64,000 bases of DNA. Source: Brachybacterium sp042666875. GTDB lineage: Bacteria; Actinomycetota; Actinomycetes; Actinomycetales; Dermabacteraceae. The position numbers and the translations under genes were made by a program. Position 1 is the first letter of the stretch. Every line of letters starts with the position of its first letter. The DNA lies in contig NZ_JBHTCX010000011.1 of NCBI RefSeq assembly GCF_042666875.1, positions 62,001-126,000 of the forward strand. The letters run 5' to 3'. This document shows, one piece after another, positions 43,451 through 51,635 of this stretch. Below the pieces are notes generated by a model. It ran no database searches, was not told the DNA's origin, and saw only the letters and a program-made list of their open reading frames with translations.

Positions 43451-43466
43451 GTGAACAGCTGTTCAC
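43451..43466. promoter_or_regulatory. TetR-type operator, proximal copy (perfect 16-bp palindrome)
   Basis: GTGAACAGCTGTTCAC is a perfect palindrome 30 bp before the TetR-family start codon, the normal place for autoregulation of a TetR/exporter operon. Confidence 0.75.
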
Positions 43467-43495
43467 GCCACAGGATGGACCGGAAGGGGAACGCG

Positions 43496-44173
43496 ATGCT
43501 GCCGAGGGCGGATCCCGTCGTCCGTGCCGCGATCGAGCGGTTCGCCCACGACGGCTTCGGCGCCACGCTGCGCACGATCGCCGCGGACGCCGGCGTCAGC
43601 GCCGCCCTGCTCATGAAGCGCTTCGGATCCAAGGACGGACTGCGCGAGGCCTGCGACGAATTCGTCCTGGAGTGGATCCGGGAGGTGAAGACGGAGAACA
43701 TCCGCGCCACCCGGCGCGGCACTCTGATGTCAGCCCTGCCCGCTCAGGAGGACCAGGCCGTCCTGATCGGATACATGATGCACTCGCTGCTCGACGGCGG
43801 GGACTTCGGCCGGATCTTCGTCGACCACATGATCGAGGACGCCGAGTCCTATGTCGCCGAGGCGGTCGCCGACGGGGTCGCCAAGCCCAGCCGCGACGAG
43901 CGCGCCCGCGCCCGCTTCATGGTCCAGGCCGGTCTCGGCTCGCTGCTGGTCTCCATGCTCCTGGCCGATCCGGCCGAACGCCACGACCTCGCCGGCATGC
44001 TGCGGCGGCTCCAGGTCGAGACCGCGCTGCCGAGCCTCGAGCTGTACACCGACGGGTTCTTCACCTCCGGGACCGTGCTGCAGGAGTACCTGCTCTACCT
44101 CTCCGATCCGCCGTCCGGCACGGAGGCGTCCGCCGAGGACGCCACGTCGCCGGACCCGCCGGATCCGGCCTGA
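43496..44173 (+). CDS. TetR family transcriptional regulator
   Basis: A 225-residue repressor. The HTH region is residues about 10-55: VVRAAIERFAHDGFGATLRTIAADAGVSAALLMKRFGSKDGLREACDEF, the classical TetR pattern with a helix 3 of SAALLMKRFGSK. The helical C-terminal domain binds a ligand. It precedes an ABC exporter pair on the same strand (28 nt to the ATPase), so it probably represses the exporter until a toxic compound binds. AGGGGA precedes ATG 43496; earlier Met codons at 43451 and 43475 lie over the operator or the ribosome binding site. Confidence 0.92.
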   Translation: MLPRADPVVRAAIERFAHDGFGATLRTIAADAGVSAALLMKRFGSKDGLREACDEFVLEWIREVKTENIRATRRGTLMSALPAQEDQAVLIGYMMHSLLDGGDFGRIFVDHMIEDAESYVAEAVADGVAKPSRDERARARFMVQAGLGSLLVSMLLADPAERHDLAGMLRRLQVETALPSLELYTDGFFTSGTVLQEYLLYLSDPPSGTEASAEDATSPDPPDPA

Positions 44174-44201
44174 TCATCCGAGACCGCAGAGGACTCATGC
44201 C

Positions 44202-45137
44202 ATGAACCCCATCGACATCCAGAACCTGACCAAGAAGTTCGGCTCCTTCACCGCGCTGGACGGCCTCGACCTCAGCGTCGGCGAGGGCGAGGTGCGCGGC
44301 TTCCTCGGCCCCAACGGCGCCGGCAAGTCGACCACCATCCGCGTGCTGCTGGGACTGCTGCGGGCCGACGCCGGCAGCGTCCGCCTGTTCGGCGGCGACC
44401 CCTGGGCCGACGCCGTCGCCCTCCACCGCCGCCTCGCCTACGTCCCCGGTGACGTCGCGCTGTGGCCGAACCTCACCGGCGGCGAGGCGATCGACTACCT
44501 CTCCCGCCTGCGGGGAAAGCCCGACCCCCGCCGCCGAGCCGATCTCCTCGAGCGCTTCGAGCTCGACCCCCGCAAGAAGGCCCGCACCTACTCCAAGGGC
44601 AACCGGCAGAAGGTCGCGCTGGTGGCCGCCTTCGCCAGCGACGCCGAGCTGCTCATCCTCGACGAGCCGACGGCGGGACTGGACCCGCTGATGGAAGCGG
44701 TCTTCACCGAGGAGGTGCGCGAGCTCAAGGCCCAGGGGCGGGCAGTGCTGCTGAGCAGCCACATCCTCAGCGAGGTCGAGAAGCTCTGCGACACCGTCAC
44801 CATCATCCGTGCCGGCAAGGCCGTCGAATCCGGCACCCTCGAGGACCTGCGCCACCTCACCCGCACCCGCGTCACCGCTGTCATCCGCGGGCAGGCCGAG
44901 GCGGTCACCGGCCTCGACGGTGTCCATGATCCCGAGACGGTCGCCGTCAAGGACGGCACTCGCCTGACGGCCGACGTCGACGACACGTCGATCGCCGCCG
45001 TGCTCGACGCGCTGACCTCTCAGCAGGTGGCCTCCCTGACCGCGACGCCGCCCTCGCTCGAGGACCTGTTCATGCGCCACTACGGCGACGACCTCGCCGA
45101 GAGCGGGATCGCGCCCGAGAGCGAGCCGGTCCGATGA
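44202..45137 (+). CDS. ABC exporter ATP-binding protein
   Basis: A 311-residue ATPase. Walker A is GPNGAGKST (36-44), the signature is YSKGNRQK (130-137, replacing LSGGQ as usual in this exporter branch), and Walker B is LLILDEP (150-156), followed by GLDPLMEAVF. The C-terminal domain of about 90 residues is typical of drug-exporter ATPases. With the large permease downstream it forms a two-component efflux pump of the kind annotated as polyketide-antibiotic exporter. The gene overlaps the permease start by 4 nt. Confidence 0.92.
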   Translation: MNPIDIQNLTKKFGSFTALDGLDLSVGEGEVRGFLGPNGAGKSTTIRVLLGLLRADAGSVRLFGGDPWADAVALHRRLAYVPGDVALWPNLTGGEAIDYLSRLRGKPDPRRRADLLERFELDPRKKARTYSKGNRQKVALVAAFASDAELLILDEPTAGLDPLMEAVFTEEVRELKAQGRAVLLSSHILSEVEKLCDTVTIIRAGKAVESGTLEDLRHLTRTRVTAVIRGQAEAVTGLDGVHDPETVAVKDGTRLTADVDDTSIAAVLDALTSQQVASLTATPPSLEDLFMRHYGDDLAESGIAPESEPVR

Positions 45138-46810
45138 CCACGTCCACCGCACCCACGCACCGGGCCCCCGCTCCGGACGATCGGAGCCGGGGCGGATCCC
45201 CGCTGACCGGCACCCTGGCCATTACCCGTCACATCCTGCGCCGCGACCGGGTGCGGATGAGCGTGTGGGTGCTGTCGATGGCGGCCTTCATCGCCTACTT
45301 CTCGGTGGCGCTGAGCTCGATCTTCGACGACTCCGCACTCGCCGCCCGCGCCGAGGTGATGCGCACGCCCTCGGGCATCGTGATGGGCGGTCCCGGCTAC
45401 GGCCTGGACGACTACGCCCCGATGGTCGCCGTCGCCAACGAGGGCACCACCTGGACCGTGCTGGCGCTGTCGATCATGGCGATCCTCCACGTCGTCCGTC
45501 ATACCCGCGCCGAGGAGGAGAGCGCCCGCGCCGAGCTGGTGCGCGCCAGCGCCGTCGGCCCCCTGGCGCCCGTCGCCGCGGCGCTGCTGACCCTGGTCCT
45601 GCACCTCATGGTCATCGCCGCGATCGGAGCGCTGGCGTCCCTGGCCGGGGAGGACCCTTCCCTCGTCGACGGCCTCGGGATGATGGGCGGCAGTGCGCTG
45701 TCCGCCCTGGTGTTCGGGGCCGTGGCGCTGGTGACCTGCCAGATCACCGCCTCGGCCCGCGGTGCGACCGGGCTCGGCCTGGCGGTGTTCGCCGTGGCCT
45801 TCGTGATCCGTGCCGCCGGCGACATGATCGAGCTGAAGGGCTCCGCGCTGTCGTGGTTCTCCCCGGTGGCCTGGGCCCAGCAGATGCGGGCCTTCGTCGA
45901 CCTGCGCTGGTGGCCGGCGCTGCTGTCGATCGCCGCGACCGCGGTGCTGCTGTTTCTTGCCGCCTCCCTCGCCCGACGCCGGGACTTCGGCCAGGGGCTC
46001 ACGGCCGACCGCGCCGGGCGAGCGCACGCACTGGCGAGCCTGAGCACGCCGATCGCGATGGCCTGGCGTCAGCAGCGCGCGACCCTGCTGTGGTGCGGGC
46101 TGGGCATGGCCCTGATGTGGTTCGCCACCGGCACCATGCTGAGCACGATGAACGACCTCGCCTCCGAGCTCGTCGCGGACAATCCCGCTCTGGGGGCGCT
46201 GTTCGGCACGGACCCCGCCGCCTTCACGGAGTCCTTCCTCGCCGTGATGCTGCTGTTCGTGGCCCTGTGCGTGGTGGCCGTCGCGATCGTGACCACCCAC
46301 CAGTACTGCCGGAGCGAGGAGATTGCCGGGCGGCTAGAGATCGTCCTGGCCGGGCCCGTCTCCCGGTGGCGCTGGCTCGGAGCGCAGCTGCTGGTCTCCG
46401 GCATCGGTGCGGCCGCACTGTTCGCGCTGTCCGTGGTGGCGATGTGGATCGGGGCGATCCTCGTGGGGGTCGACGAACCGGAGCTTCCCGCCTATCTCGC
46501 GGCCTTCGCCTCCCACGCCCCACCGATCGTGCTGTTCGCGGCGCTGTCCGCGGCGCTGTACGCGTGGGTGCCGCGGGCGGCCGGCCTGACCTGGCTGCTG
46601 CTGGCCTTCGTGCTGGTCGCCCAGATGTTCGGCACCATCTTCGATTTCCCCGACGCTCTGCTCGGCATCTCCCCGTTCCACTGGGTCTCGGAACCGTTCG
46701 TGGAGGACTTCGAGGCCGGGGGAGCGCTCGGGGTGACCGCGGTCGTGGCCATCCTCTACCTGCTCGCCCTGGTCGGGTTCCGCCGCCGCGAGGTGCAGTC
46801 GGGATCCTGA
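45134..46810 (+). CDS. ABC exporter permease, large two-repeat type
   Basis: A 558-residue permease with about 12 membrane segments in two similar halves: RDRVRMSVWVLSMAAFIAYFSVALSSIFDD begins the first, and WRQQRATLLWCGLGMALMWFATGTMLSTMNDLASEL begins the second. Each half repeats the order helix, outer loop, helices, with LVRASAVGPLAPVAAALLT and IVLAGPVSRWRWLGAQLLV as matching cytoplasmic loops. Such permeases export hydrophobic antibiotics with the ATPase above. It ends the TetR-ABC-permease operon; a convergent GNAT gene follows after 24 nt. Confidence 0.92.
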   Translation: MTTSTAPTHRAPAPDDRSRGGSPLTGTLAITRHILRRDRVRMSVWVLSMAAFIAYFSVALSSIFDDSALAARAEVMRTPSGIVMGGPGYGLDDYAPMVAVANEGTTWTVLALSIMAILHVVRHTRAEEESARAELVRASAVGPLAPVAAALLTLVLHLMVIAAIGALASLAGEDPSLVDGLGMMGGSALSALVFGAVALVTCQITASARGATGLGLAVFAVAFVIRAAGDMIELKGSALSWFSPVAWAQQMRAFVDLRWWPALLSIAATAVLLFLAASLARRRDFGQGLTADRAGRAHALASLSTPIAMAWRQQRATLLWCGLGMALMWFATGTMLSTMNDLASELVADNPALGALFGTDPAAFTESFLAVMLLFVALCVVAVAIVTTHQYCRSEEIAGRLEIVLAGPVSRWRWLGAQLLVSGIGAAALFALSVVAMWIGAILVGVDEPELPAYLAAFASHAPPIVLFAALSAALYAWVPRAAGLTWLLLAFVLVAQMFGTIFDFPDALLGISPFHWVSEPFVEDFEAGGALGVTAVVAILYLLALVGFRRREVQSGS

Positions 46811-46834
46811 GCCGGTTCCCGCCGGTCCGGACCC

Positions 46835-47689
46835 TCAGGGTGTGCGGGCGGCGCCGAAGGTGAGCCGGCGACGCAGGGCGAAGCCGAGCCTCTCGTAGGC
46901 GGCGATCGCGCCGGTGTTGGCGGCCGCCGCGTGGAGGAAAGCCCGCCTGCCCCGCTGCTGGATGTGGAAGGCGACATCGAGCACGAGACGGGAGGCGAGG
47001 CCCTGGCGCCGGTGGGCGGGGTCGACCGCGACGGCGCTGATCTCGGTCCATCCCTCGGGCTGCAGCCGCTCGCCGGCCATCGCGATCAGCTCGCCGTCGC
47101 GACGGATCCCCACGTAGCGACCGAGCTCAGGAGTGCGAGGCAGGAAGGGGCCGGGCTCGGTGCGTCGGACCAGGGCGAGCATCTCGGACGCGTCCCCTGG
47201 ACCGAGCTCGACCGCCTCCTGGTCCGGTCGGGCGGCGAGACGGTCGGTCTCGGTCAGCTGCAGGCCGTCGATGCTGAACACGGGAGACCACCCCGTCGGC
47301 AGCAGCGGGTCGGCGTGGGAGATGCTGACAACGGCGTCATGGCCGAACGCCTCCAGGAGCGCGTCCCACACGTCCGGGTGCTCCCAGTCCTTCACGCCGA
47401 CGAAGGGGGAGACGTCGTCGGGGTACTTCCTGACCAGGCCGTTGCCGATCGCCAGGTGCGCGTGACGCCCGGTGAGGGAGGACCACACGGGATTGTCCAG
47501 CACGGCGTCCGCCGCGCCGTCGTGGTCCGCCGCAGGGGCGCTCCAGTCTGTTCCGGTGGCACTGCCGCGACCCTCATGTCGACCGTCACTGCGATCCTCA
47601 CCGGCGAGGGGGACGTCCTGCGCCCGGGCCCGTGGCCGGTCCGCGGCGATGTGCATCGGCTCGGCGGCGGAGTCGTCCTCCAGGGTCAT
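46835..47689 (-). CDS. GNAT family acetyltransferase (FR47-like)
   Basis: A 284-residue protein with an N-terminal 60-residue low-complexity region and two GNAT-like halves; only the C-terminal one (about 165-280) has full motifs. ISAVAVDPAHRRQGLASRLVLDVAF is the acetyl-CoA loop (R/Q-x-x-G-x-A), and LHAAAANTGAIAAYERLGFALRRRLTF is the C-terminal FR47-type block. The N-terminal half (HAHLAIGNGLVRKYPDDVSPF) resembles the degenerate half of tandem GNATs. The substrate is unknown. GAGGAG precedes the ATG. Confidence 0.88.
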   Translation of the reverse strand: MTLEDDSAAEPMHIAADRPRARAQDVPLAGEDRSDGRHEGRGSATGTDWSAPAADHDGAADAVLDNPVWSSLTGRHAHLAIGNGLVRKYPDDVSPFVGVKDWEHPDVWDALLEAFGHDAVVSISHADPLLPTGWSPVFSIDGLQLTETDRLAARPDQEAVELGPGDASEMLALVRRTEPGPFLPRTPELGRYVGIRRDGELIAMAGERLQPEGWTEISAVAVDPAHRRQGLASRLVLDVAFHIQQRGRRAFLHAAAANTGAIAAYERLGFALRRRLTFGAARTP

Positions 47690-47819
47690 GCGTGCTCCTC
47701 GTTCGACCGGCGCGGCGGATCCGGCCTGCTCCTCGCGAGCGAGGACGGGCCCGGATCAACGCTACTCCGATGCGTTGAGCAGCCCCGGCGCCACGAGGGG
47801 CGCTGTGAGGTACCCGTCC

Positions 47820-48347
47820 TCAGTGTCGGCGATCGTCGGCGCCGTCAGGGGATTCGTGGGTCGTGACCTCGGGGTACGTCGCGACCGGGCCGGCCTTTCG
47901 CGGCGACGCCGGCCGGCGCGCGGCCTCCTCGTCCTCGAGACGGACGACGGCGTAGAACATGCCGCCGAACACCACCGCCAGGATCGCGATGGCGGACGAT
48001 GGGGTGCTCGCCGGCAACGTCACGAAGAGCGCCAGGGGCGCGACGGCGAGGCAGGCGCCGAGCACTGCGCGCGGACTGTGAAAGGTCCTGGTCGGTCGGG
48101 GTCCGTGGTGCTTGGCATGAACGCGCCCGATGAGGACGCACCCGGCCGCCAGCATCAGGATGCCCAGTCCCTGAGCCACCCCGACGATGTCGCCGGCACC
48201 ACCCCAGAAGCCGAAGAGGCCGACGCCGGCCATCACGCTCCCGAGCAGATCGATGGTCCAGGGCGCACGGCGGATCGGAACGACCCTGCGGCCCCTGTCG
48301 ACCTGGGACGACGGCGCGTCGGCGGCACGCGTCTCGCTCGTCGGCAT
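47820..48347 (-). CDS. Hypothetical membrane protein with four hydrophobic segments
   Basis: A 175-residue protein that I do not recognise. Hydrophobic stretches at about 33-50, 55-75, 92-110 and 117-137 (DLLGSVMAGVGLFGFWGGAG, GLGILMLAAGCVLIG, LGACLAVAPLALFVTLP, AIAILAVVFGGMFYAVV) suggest four helices with charged N- and C-terminal tails. GGGAGG stands before ATG 48347. It is divergent from the adenine-deaminase-like gene and independent of the GNAT gene downstream. Confidence 0.65.
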   Translation of the reverse strand: MPTSETRAADAPSSQVDRGRRVVPIRRAPWTIDLLGSVMAGVGLFGFWGGAGDIVGVAQGLGILMLAAGCVLIGRVHAKHHGPRPTRTFHSPRAVLGACLAVAPLALFVTLPASTPSSAIAILAVVFGGMFYAVVRLEDEEAARRPASPRKAGPVATYPEVTTHESPDGADDRRH

Positions 48348-48527
48348 GTCGACCTCCCGCCGAATCCGTGCTCCGGTGCTGTTGCTCCACCGTAGGCGCG
48401 GTGCGGATCCGTGTCACGGGCCGGCTCCGCCCGGCCGGCCGTCCCGGGCCGCTCCCATCCGCGCGCCGTACTCTGGCGCCGGCGGCACCTGATGCCGCGA
48501 GCGTCGAGATCACCGAGGAGAGTCATC

Positions 48528-49541
48528 GTGCCCGTCGTGGACCGCGAGTTCGTCACCGCCCTGCCCAAGGCCGAGCTGCACCTGCACATCGAGGGCACCC
48601 TCGAACCGGAGCTGAAGCTCGAACTGGCCCGGCGCAACGGGGTCGACATCGGGCAGGACACCGTCGAGGATGTCCGTGCCACCTACGACTTCACCGATCT
48701 GACCAGCTTCCTGGCCGTGTACTACCCGGCGATGGAGGTGCTGGTGACCGAGCAGGACTTCCACGACCTCGCCCTCGCCTACCTCGAGCGCGCCGCCGCC
48801 GACGGGGTGGTGCGGGCGGAGATCTTCTTCGATCCCCAGGCCCACACCAGCCGCGGCGTCCCGTTCTCCACCGTCGTCGACGGGCTGTGGTCGGCCGTGC
48901 AGGAGGCGCCGTCGCTGGGTGTCGACGCCGCTCTGATCATGTGCTTCCTGCGCGACATGAGCGCCGAATCCGCCCGCGAGACGCTCGAGGCCTCCCTGCC
49001 CTACCGCGACCGCATCGTCGGCGTGGGCCTGGACTCCGACGAGCGCGGCAACCCGCCCGAGAAGTTCGCCGCGGTCTTCGCCGCCGCGAAGGAGGCGGGC
49101 TACCGGCTGACGATGCACTGCGACGTCGATCAGGACGACGCGATCGGCCACATCGCCACCGTCATGGACGAGATCGGCGTCGAGCGCATCGACCACGGTT
49201 CGAACATCCTCGAGGACCCGGCCCTGGTCGCGGAGGCGAAGCAGCGCGGCATCGGCTTCACCTGCTGCCCGTTGTCGAACTCCTTCGTCACCGAGCAGAT
49301 GAAGGGCGCCGAGATCACGGAGCTGCTCCGCAGCGGGCTGAAGGTCTCCATCGCCTCCGACGACCCCTCGTACTTCGGGGGGTACGTCGCCGACAACATC
49401 CTCGCGCTCGCCGAGGCGCAGCAGCTCACGCGCGAAGAGGTCGTGACCCTGGCGCGCAACTCCCTCGAGATCAGCTGGGCCGGGGACGAGGCGACGCAGG
49501 GATGGCTGCGTCGCCTCGACGAGGTCGCCGCACAGGGCTGA
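48528..49541 (+). CDS. Adenine/adenosine deaminase family protein
   Basis: A 337-residue zinc hydrolase of the adenosine deaminase superfamily. Metal ligands are His18 and His20 in AELHLHIEGTLEPEL, His197 in RLTMHCDVDQ, and Asp278 in SIASDDPSYFGGY; His223 lies in ERIDHGSN. IEGTLEPEL is typical of the adenine deaminase (Ade/Aah1) branch rather than of adenosine deaminase. The usual HAGE with its catalytic Glu reads HCDVD here, so substrate and even activity are uncertain. It is expected to convert adenine to hypoxanthine for purine salvage. The start is GTG 48528 with GAGGAG upstream. Confidence 0.85.
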   Translation: MPVVDREFVTALPKAELHLHIEGTLEPELKLELARRNGVDIGQDTVEDVRATYDFTDLTSFLAVYYPAMEVLVTEQDFHDLALAYLERAAADGVVRAEIFFDPQAHTSRGVPFSTVVDGLWSAVQEAPSLGVDAALIMCFLRDMSAESARETLEASLPYRDRIVGVGLDSDERGNPPEKFAAVFAAAKEAGYRLTMHCDVDQDDAIGHIATVMDEIGVERIDHGSNILEDPALVAEAKQRGIGFTCCPLSNSFVTEQMKGAEITELLRSGLKVSIASDDPSYFGGYVADNILALAEAQQLTREEVVTLARNSLEISWAGDEATQGWLRRLDEVAAQG

Positions 49542-49650
49542 GCGCGGGGGAGCCGACCGCACCCTGGGGGCGCGCCGGCCGGCAGCCGGCCCCGAGCGGT
49601 CCCGGGGCCGGTCCGCGGGAGCCGAGTCCGCGCGAGATCTGCGCAGCCCG

Positions 49651-50139
49651 TCAGGCCACCAGGTCGTCGATCTGGTTGATCGCCGAGCGCGAGCCCTCCT
49701 CGACGCCCATGTCGAGCACCGTCTGGAGCTCGTCGCGGGAGTTGTACGTGGTCACGTAGATTGCGCGCGTCTTCCCGTCGTGCTCGTTCAGCGTGGTGGT
49801 GGACTCGGCGGCCGGGAGGCTCTCATTCGGCGAGAAATCCTCGTTCGCGAAGCCGTCGCGGTAGGTGAACGAGTTCGGCTCATCGACCGTGAGCACCTCC
49901 CAGTACCCGTAGAACCGATCCCCGTCGGGGCCGGTCATGTAATACGTGACCCGGCCGCCGGGGGAGAGGTCGTGGTCGACGACGGTGGCGGGGTAGCCCT
50001 CGGGCCCCCAGACCTTCTCGAGCTGGCGCGGATCGGCGTAGATGTCCCAGATCCGCCGGACCGGCGCGGCGAACTCCGCCGTGATCGTGAGTGTCATGGC
50101 CTCGAGGTCGTGGCTGATGTCGGTGACAGGCATGGTCAT
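49651..50139 (-). CDS. SRPBCC (AHSA1-like) protein paired with ArsR regulator
   Basis: A 162-residue START-like protein: LTITAEFAAPVRRIWDIYADPRQLEKVWGPEGYPATVVDHDLSPGGRVTYYMTGPDG is the canonical AHSA1/YndB opening with W-G-P and P-G-G motifs, and LQTVLDMGVEEGSRSAINQIDDLV is the C-terminal helix. It probably binds a small ligand. The ATG at 50139 overlaps the ArsR stop (ATGA); a second ATG at 50133 lies 7 nt from GGAAGG and may also be used. ArsR-SRPBCC pairs are common in actinobacteria. Confidence 0.9.
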   Translation of the reverse strand: MTMPVTDISHDLEAMTLTITAEFAAPVRRIWDIYADPRQLEKVWGPEGYPATVVDHDLSPGGRVTYYMTGPDGDRFYGYWEVLTVDEPNSFTYRDGFANEDFSPNESLPAAESTTTLNEHDGKTRAIYVTTYNSRDELQTVLDMGVEEGSRSAINQIDDLVA

Positions 50140-50606
50140 TCCTTCCGGTGGGGCGGGTGTGCCGGCTGACGGGGAAGGGAAGCCGACCGGCGGGGCGCAT
50201 GGTCATGCTGGTGAGCCGCAGCTTCCGGCGGGCGTGGTGGCGAGTCCGGCCGGCTGGGGAATGCCGCCGGGTCGTCCTCGGCCGCGGAGTCGAGCAGCTC
50301 GTCGATGCGGGCGATGTGCTCCCGGCGGGCGGCCTCCAGGTCGGCAAGGAGCCGCGCGGCCGAGCGCACGCTGTCGGCGTCACCGCGAGCGAGGGTCTCC
50401 CGGCCGCTGCGACGCCGTGTGATGAGCCCGGCCCGCTCGAGCACGACGACGTGCTTCTGCACCGCCGTCAGGCTCATGGGGTAGTTCCGGGCCAGGGCCG
50501 AGACCGACTGCTCGCCGTCGAGCACCCGCCGCAGGATGTCCCGGCGGGTGCGGTCCGACAGCGCGTGGAACCACGCATCGGCGTGGTCGTCGTCGATCTG
50601 ATGCAC
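50136..50606 (-). CDS. ArsR family helix-turn-helix repressor
   Basis: A 156-residue regulator. The winged helix covers about 10-85: AWFHALSDRTRRDILRRVLDGEQSVSALARNYPMSLTAVQKHVVVLERAGLITRRRSGRETL, the ArsR/YndB-associated type without metal-binding Cys. The tail is Pro/His-rich. It probably represses itself and the SRPBCC gene that overlaps its end. The start is GTG 50606, set by a leaderless promoter with a palindrome next to it; no ATG fits better. Confidence 0.9.
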   Translation of the reverse strand: MHQIDDDHADAWFHALSDRTRRDILRRVLDGEQSVSALARNYPMSLTAVQKHVVVLERAGLITRRRSGRETLARGDADSVRSAARLLADLEAARREHIARIDELLDSAAEDDPAAFPSRPDSPPRPPEAAAHQHDHAPRRSASLPRQPAHPPHRKE

Positions 50607-50633
50607 ACCGTAAACGTACAACCGTGTGGTTGT
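50607..50633 (-). promoter_or_regulatory. Leaderless promoter (TACGTT) overlapped by an ArsR operator
   Basis: On the minus strand TACGTT (50618-50613) lies 6 nt before GTG 50606. The palindrome ACAACC-GTGT-GGTTGT (50618-50633) begins at the -10 and extends into the -35 side, where a bound repressor would exclude RNA polymerase. Confidence 0.65.
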
Positions 50634-50864
50634 GAGATTCAAGGGGTCGCCGATCTTTTCGGGGGAGCGCTGTTCCGGCGACCGCGCGGTTCCGGTGCCG
50701 GGCGGCTGCCGGCGACTGGGCGGAGCCGACCAGCAGGCGGTGGGGAGAACTACCCATGGCCGGTCGGGCCCACGGCTCGTACGCTCGCAGCAGCACAGGG
50801 GCTCCGGCCACCGAAGCACAGGGGTTCGGGGCACCGAACCGCCCTCTGCTCGAGGAGCACACCG

Positions 50865-51635
50865 ATGGCGACACTGACCGCGACCGTCGATCGAGCGGCC
50901 CACTGGGCGGCCGAGACCACCACCCCGGCGCGGGACTGGAACCCGGTCTACCGTGCACTGGTCCCCGGCCCGGCTCCGACCGGCGAGCCGGCACCCGCCG
51001 ACGGCTCGGACGAGCTCGTCCGGCACCAGTTCACAGCCCGGGCTCTCCTGGTCGTGGCGGTGACGCACGAGGAATCGACCCGTCGGGCACGGGTCGCGCT
51101 CGACCCGGCCGGCGCCACCGTGGAGGCCTCCATCGACGGCGGCGCCTCCCAGTGGTCGACGGTCCCGATCGACCAGGTGCCTCGCCTGATTACCGAACTG
51201 CTCGACGCCGCCGGCGTCGACCCGGAAGCCCCTCGGCTCACCGTCGAACGGACCGAGCACGCGCTGCGGCCCACCCCCGCCCAGATCGAACTCCTCCGAG
51301 ACGCACTGGCCCGCGGCGAGTCCCCGCAGGACGCCTTCGCCTCCGTGCCCGACCTGGATGACCGGCTGCGCGACGCCCTCACCACCAGCGGCCCGCGCGT
51401 ATCGGTCTCCCTCACCCTGCACGACCCTGGCGGCCGCGTCACCGAAGCGCCGGTGTCCTGGTCCCGGCTCTGGGTGCGCGGCGACCGCGACCTCTACCGC
51501 ATGGACGCCGCCGAGTCCTCCATCGGCGCCATCCATCCCGTGGCCCCGGGAGATGTACTGGGCACAGTGCTTCCGGTGCTCGAGGAAGGCCTGCGGTTCG
51601 AGGCCGCGTGCGCGGCGCGAGGAGGCGCGCGATGA
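50865..51635 (+). CDS. EspG-like protein, possible type VII secretion chaperone
   Basis: A 256-residue soluble protein with no signal peptide. I cannot name it with certainty. A central antiparallel sheet (HQFTARALLVVAVTHEESTRRARVALDPAGATVEASI), then SQWSTVPIDQVPRLITELLDAAGVDP, and a later sheet (RVSVSLTLHDPGGRVTEAPVSWSRLWVRGDRDLYRM) resemble the two-halved layout of EspG proteins that guard ESX substrates in the cytosol. The gene overlaps by 4 nt the WXG-lipase gene that would be its client, which is the strongest argument. CGAGGAG precedes ATG 50865. Confidence 0.6.
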   Translation: MATLTATVDRAAHWAAETTTPARDWNPVYRALVPGPAPTGEPAPADGSDELVRHQFTARALLVVAVTHEESTRRARVALDPAGATVEASIDGGASQWSTVPIDQVPRLITELLDAAGVDPEAPRLTVERTEHALRPTPAQIELLRDALARGESPQDAFASVPDLDDRLRDALTTSGPRVSVSLTLHDPGGRVTEAPVSWSRLWVRGDRDLYRMDAAESSIGAIHPVAPGDVLGTVLPVLEEGLRFEAACAARGGAR

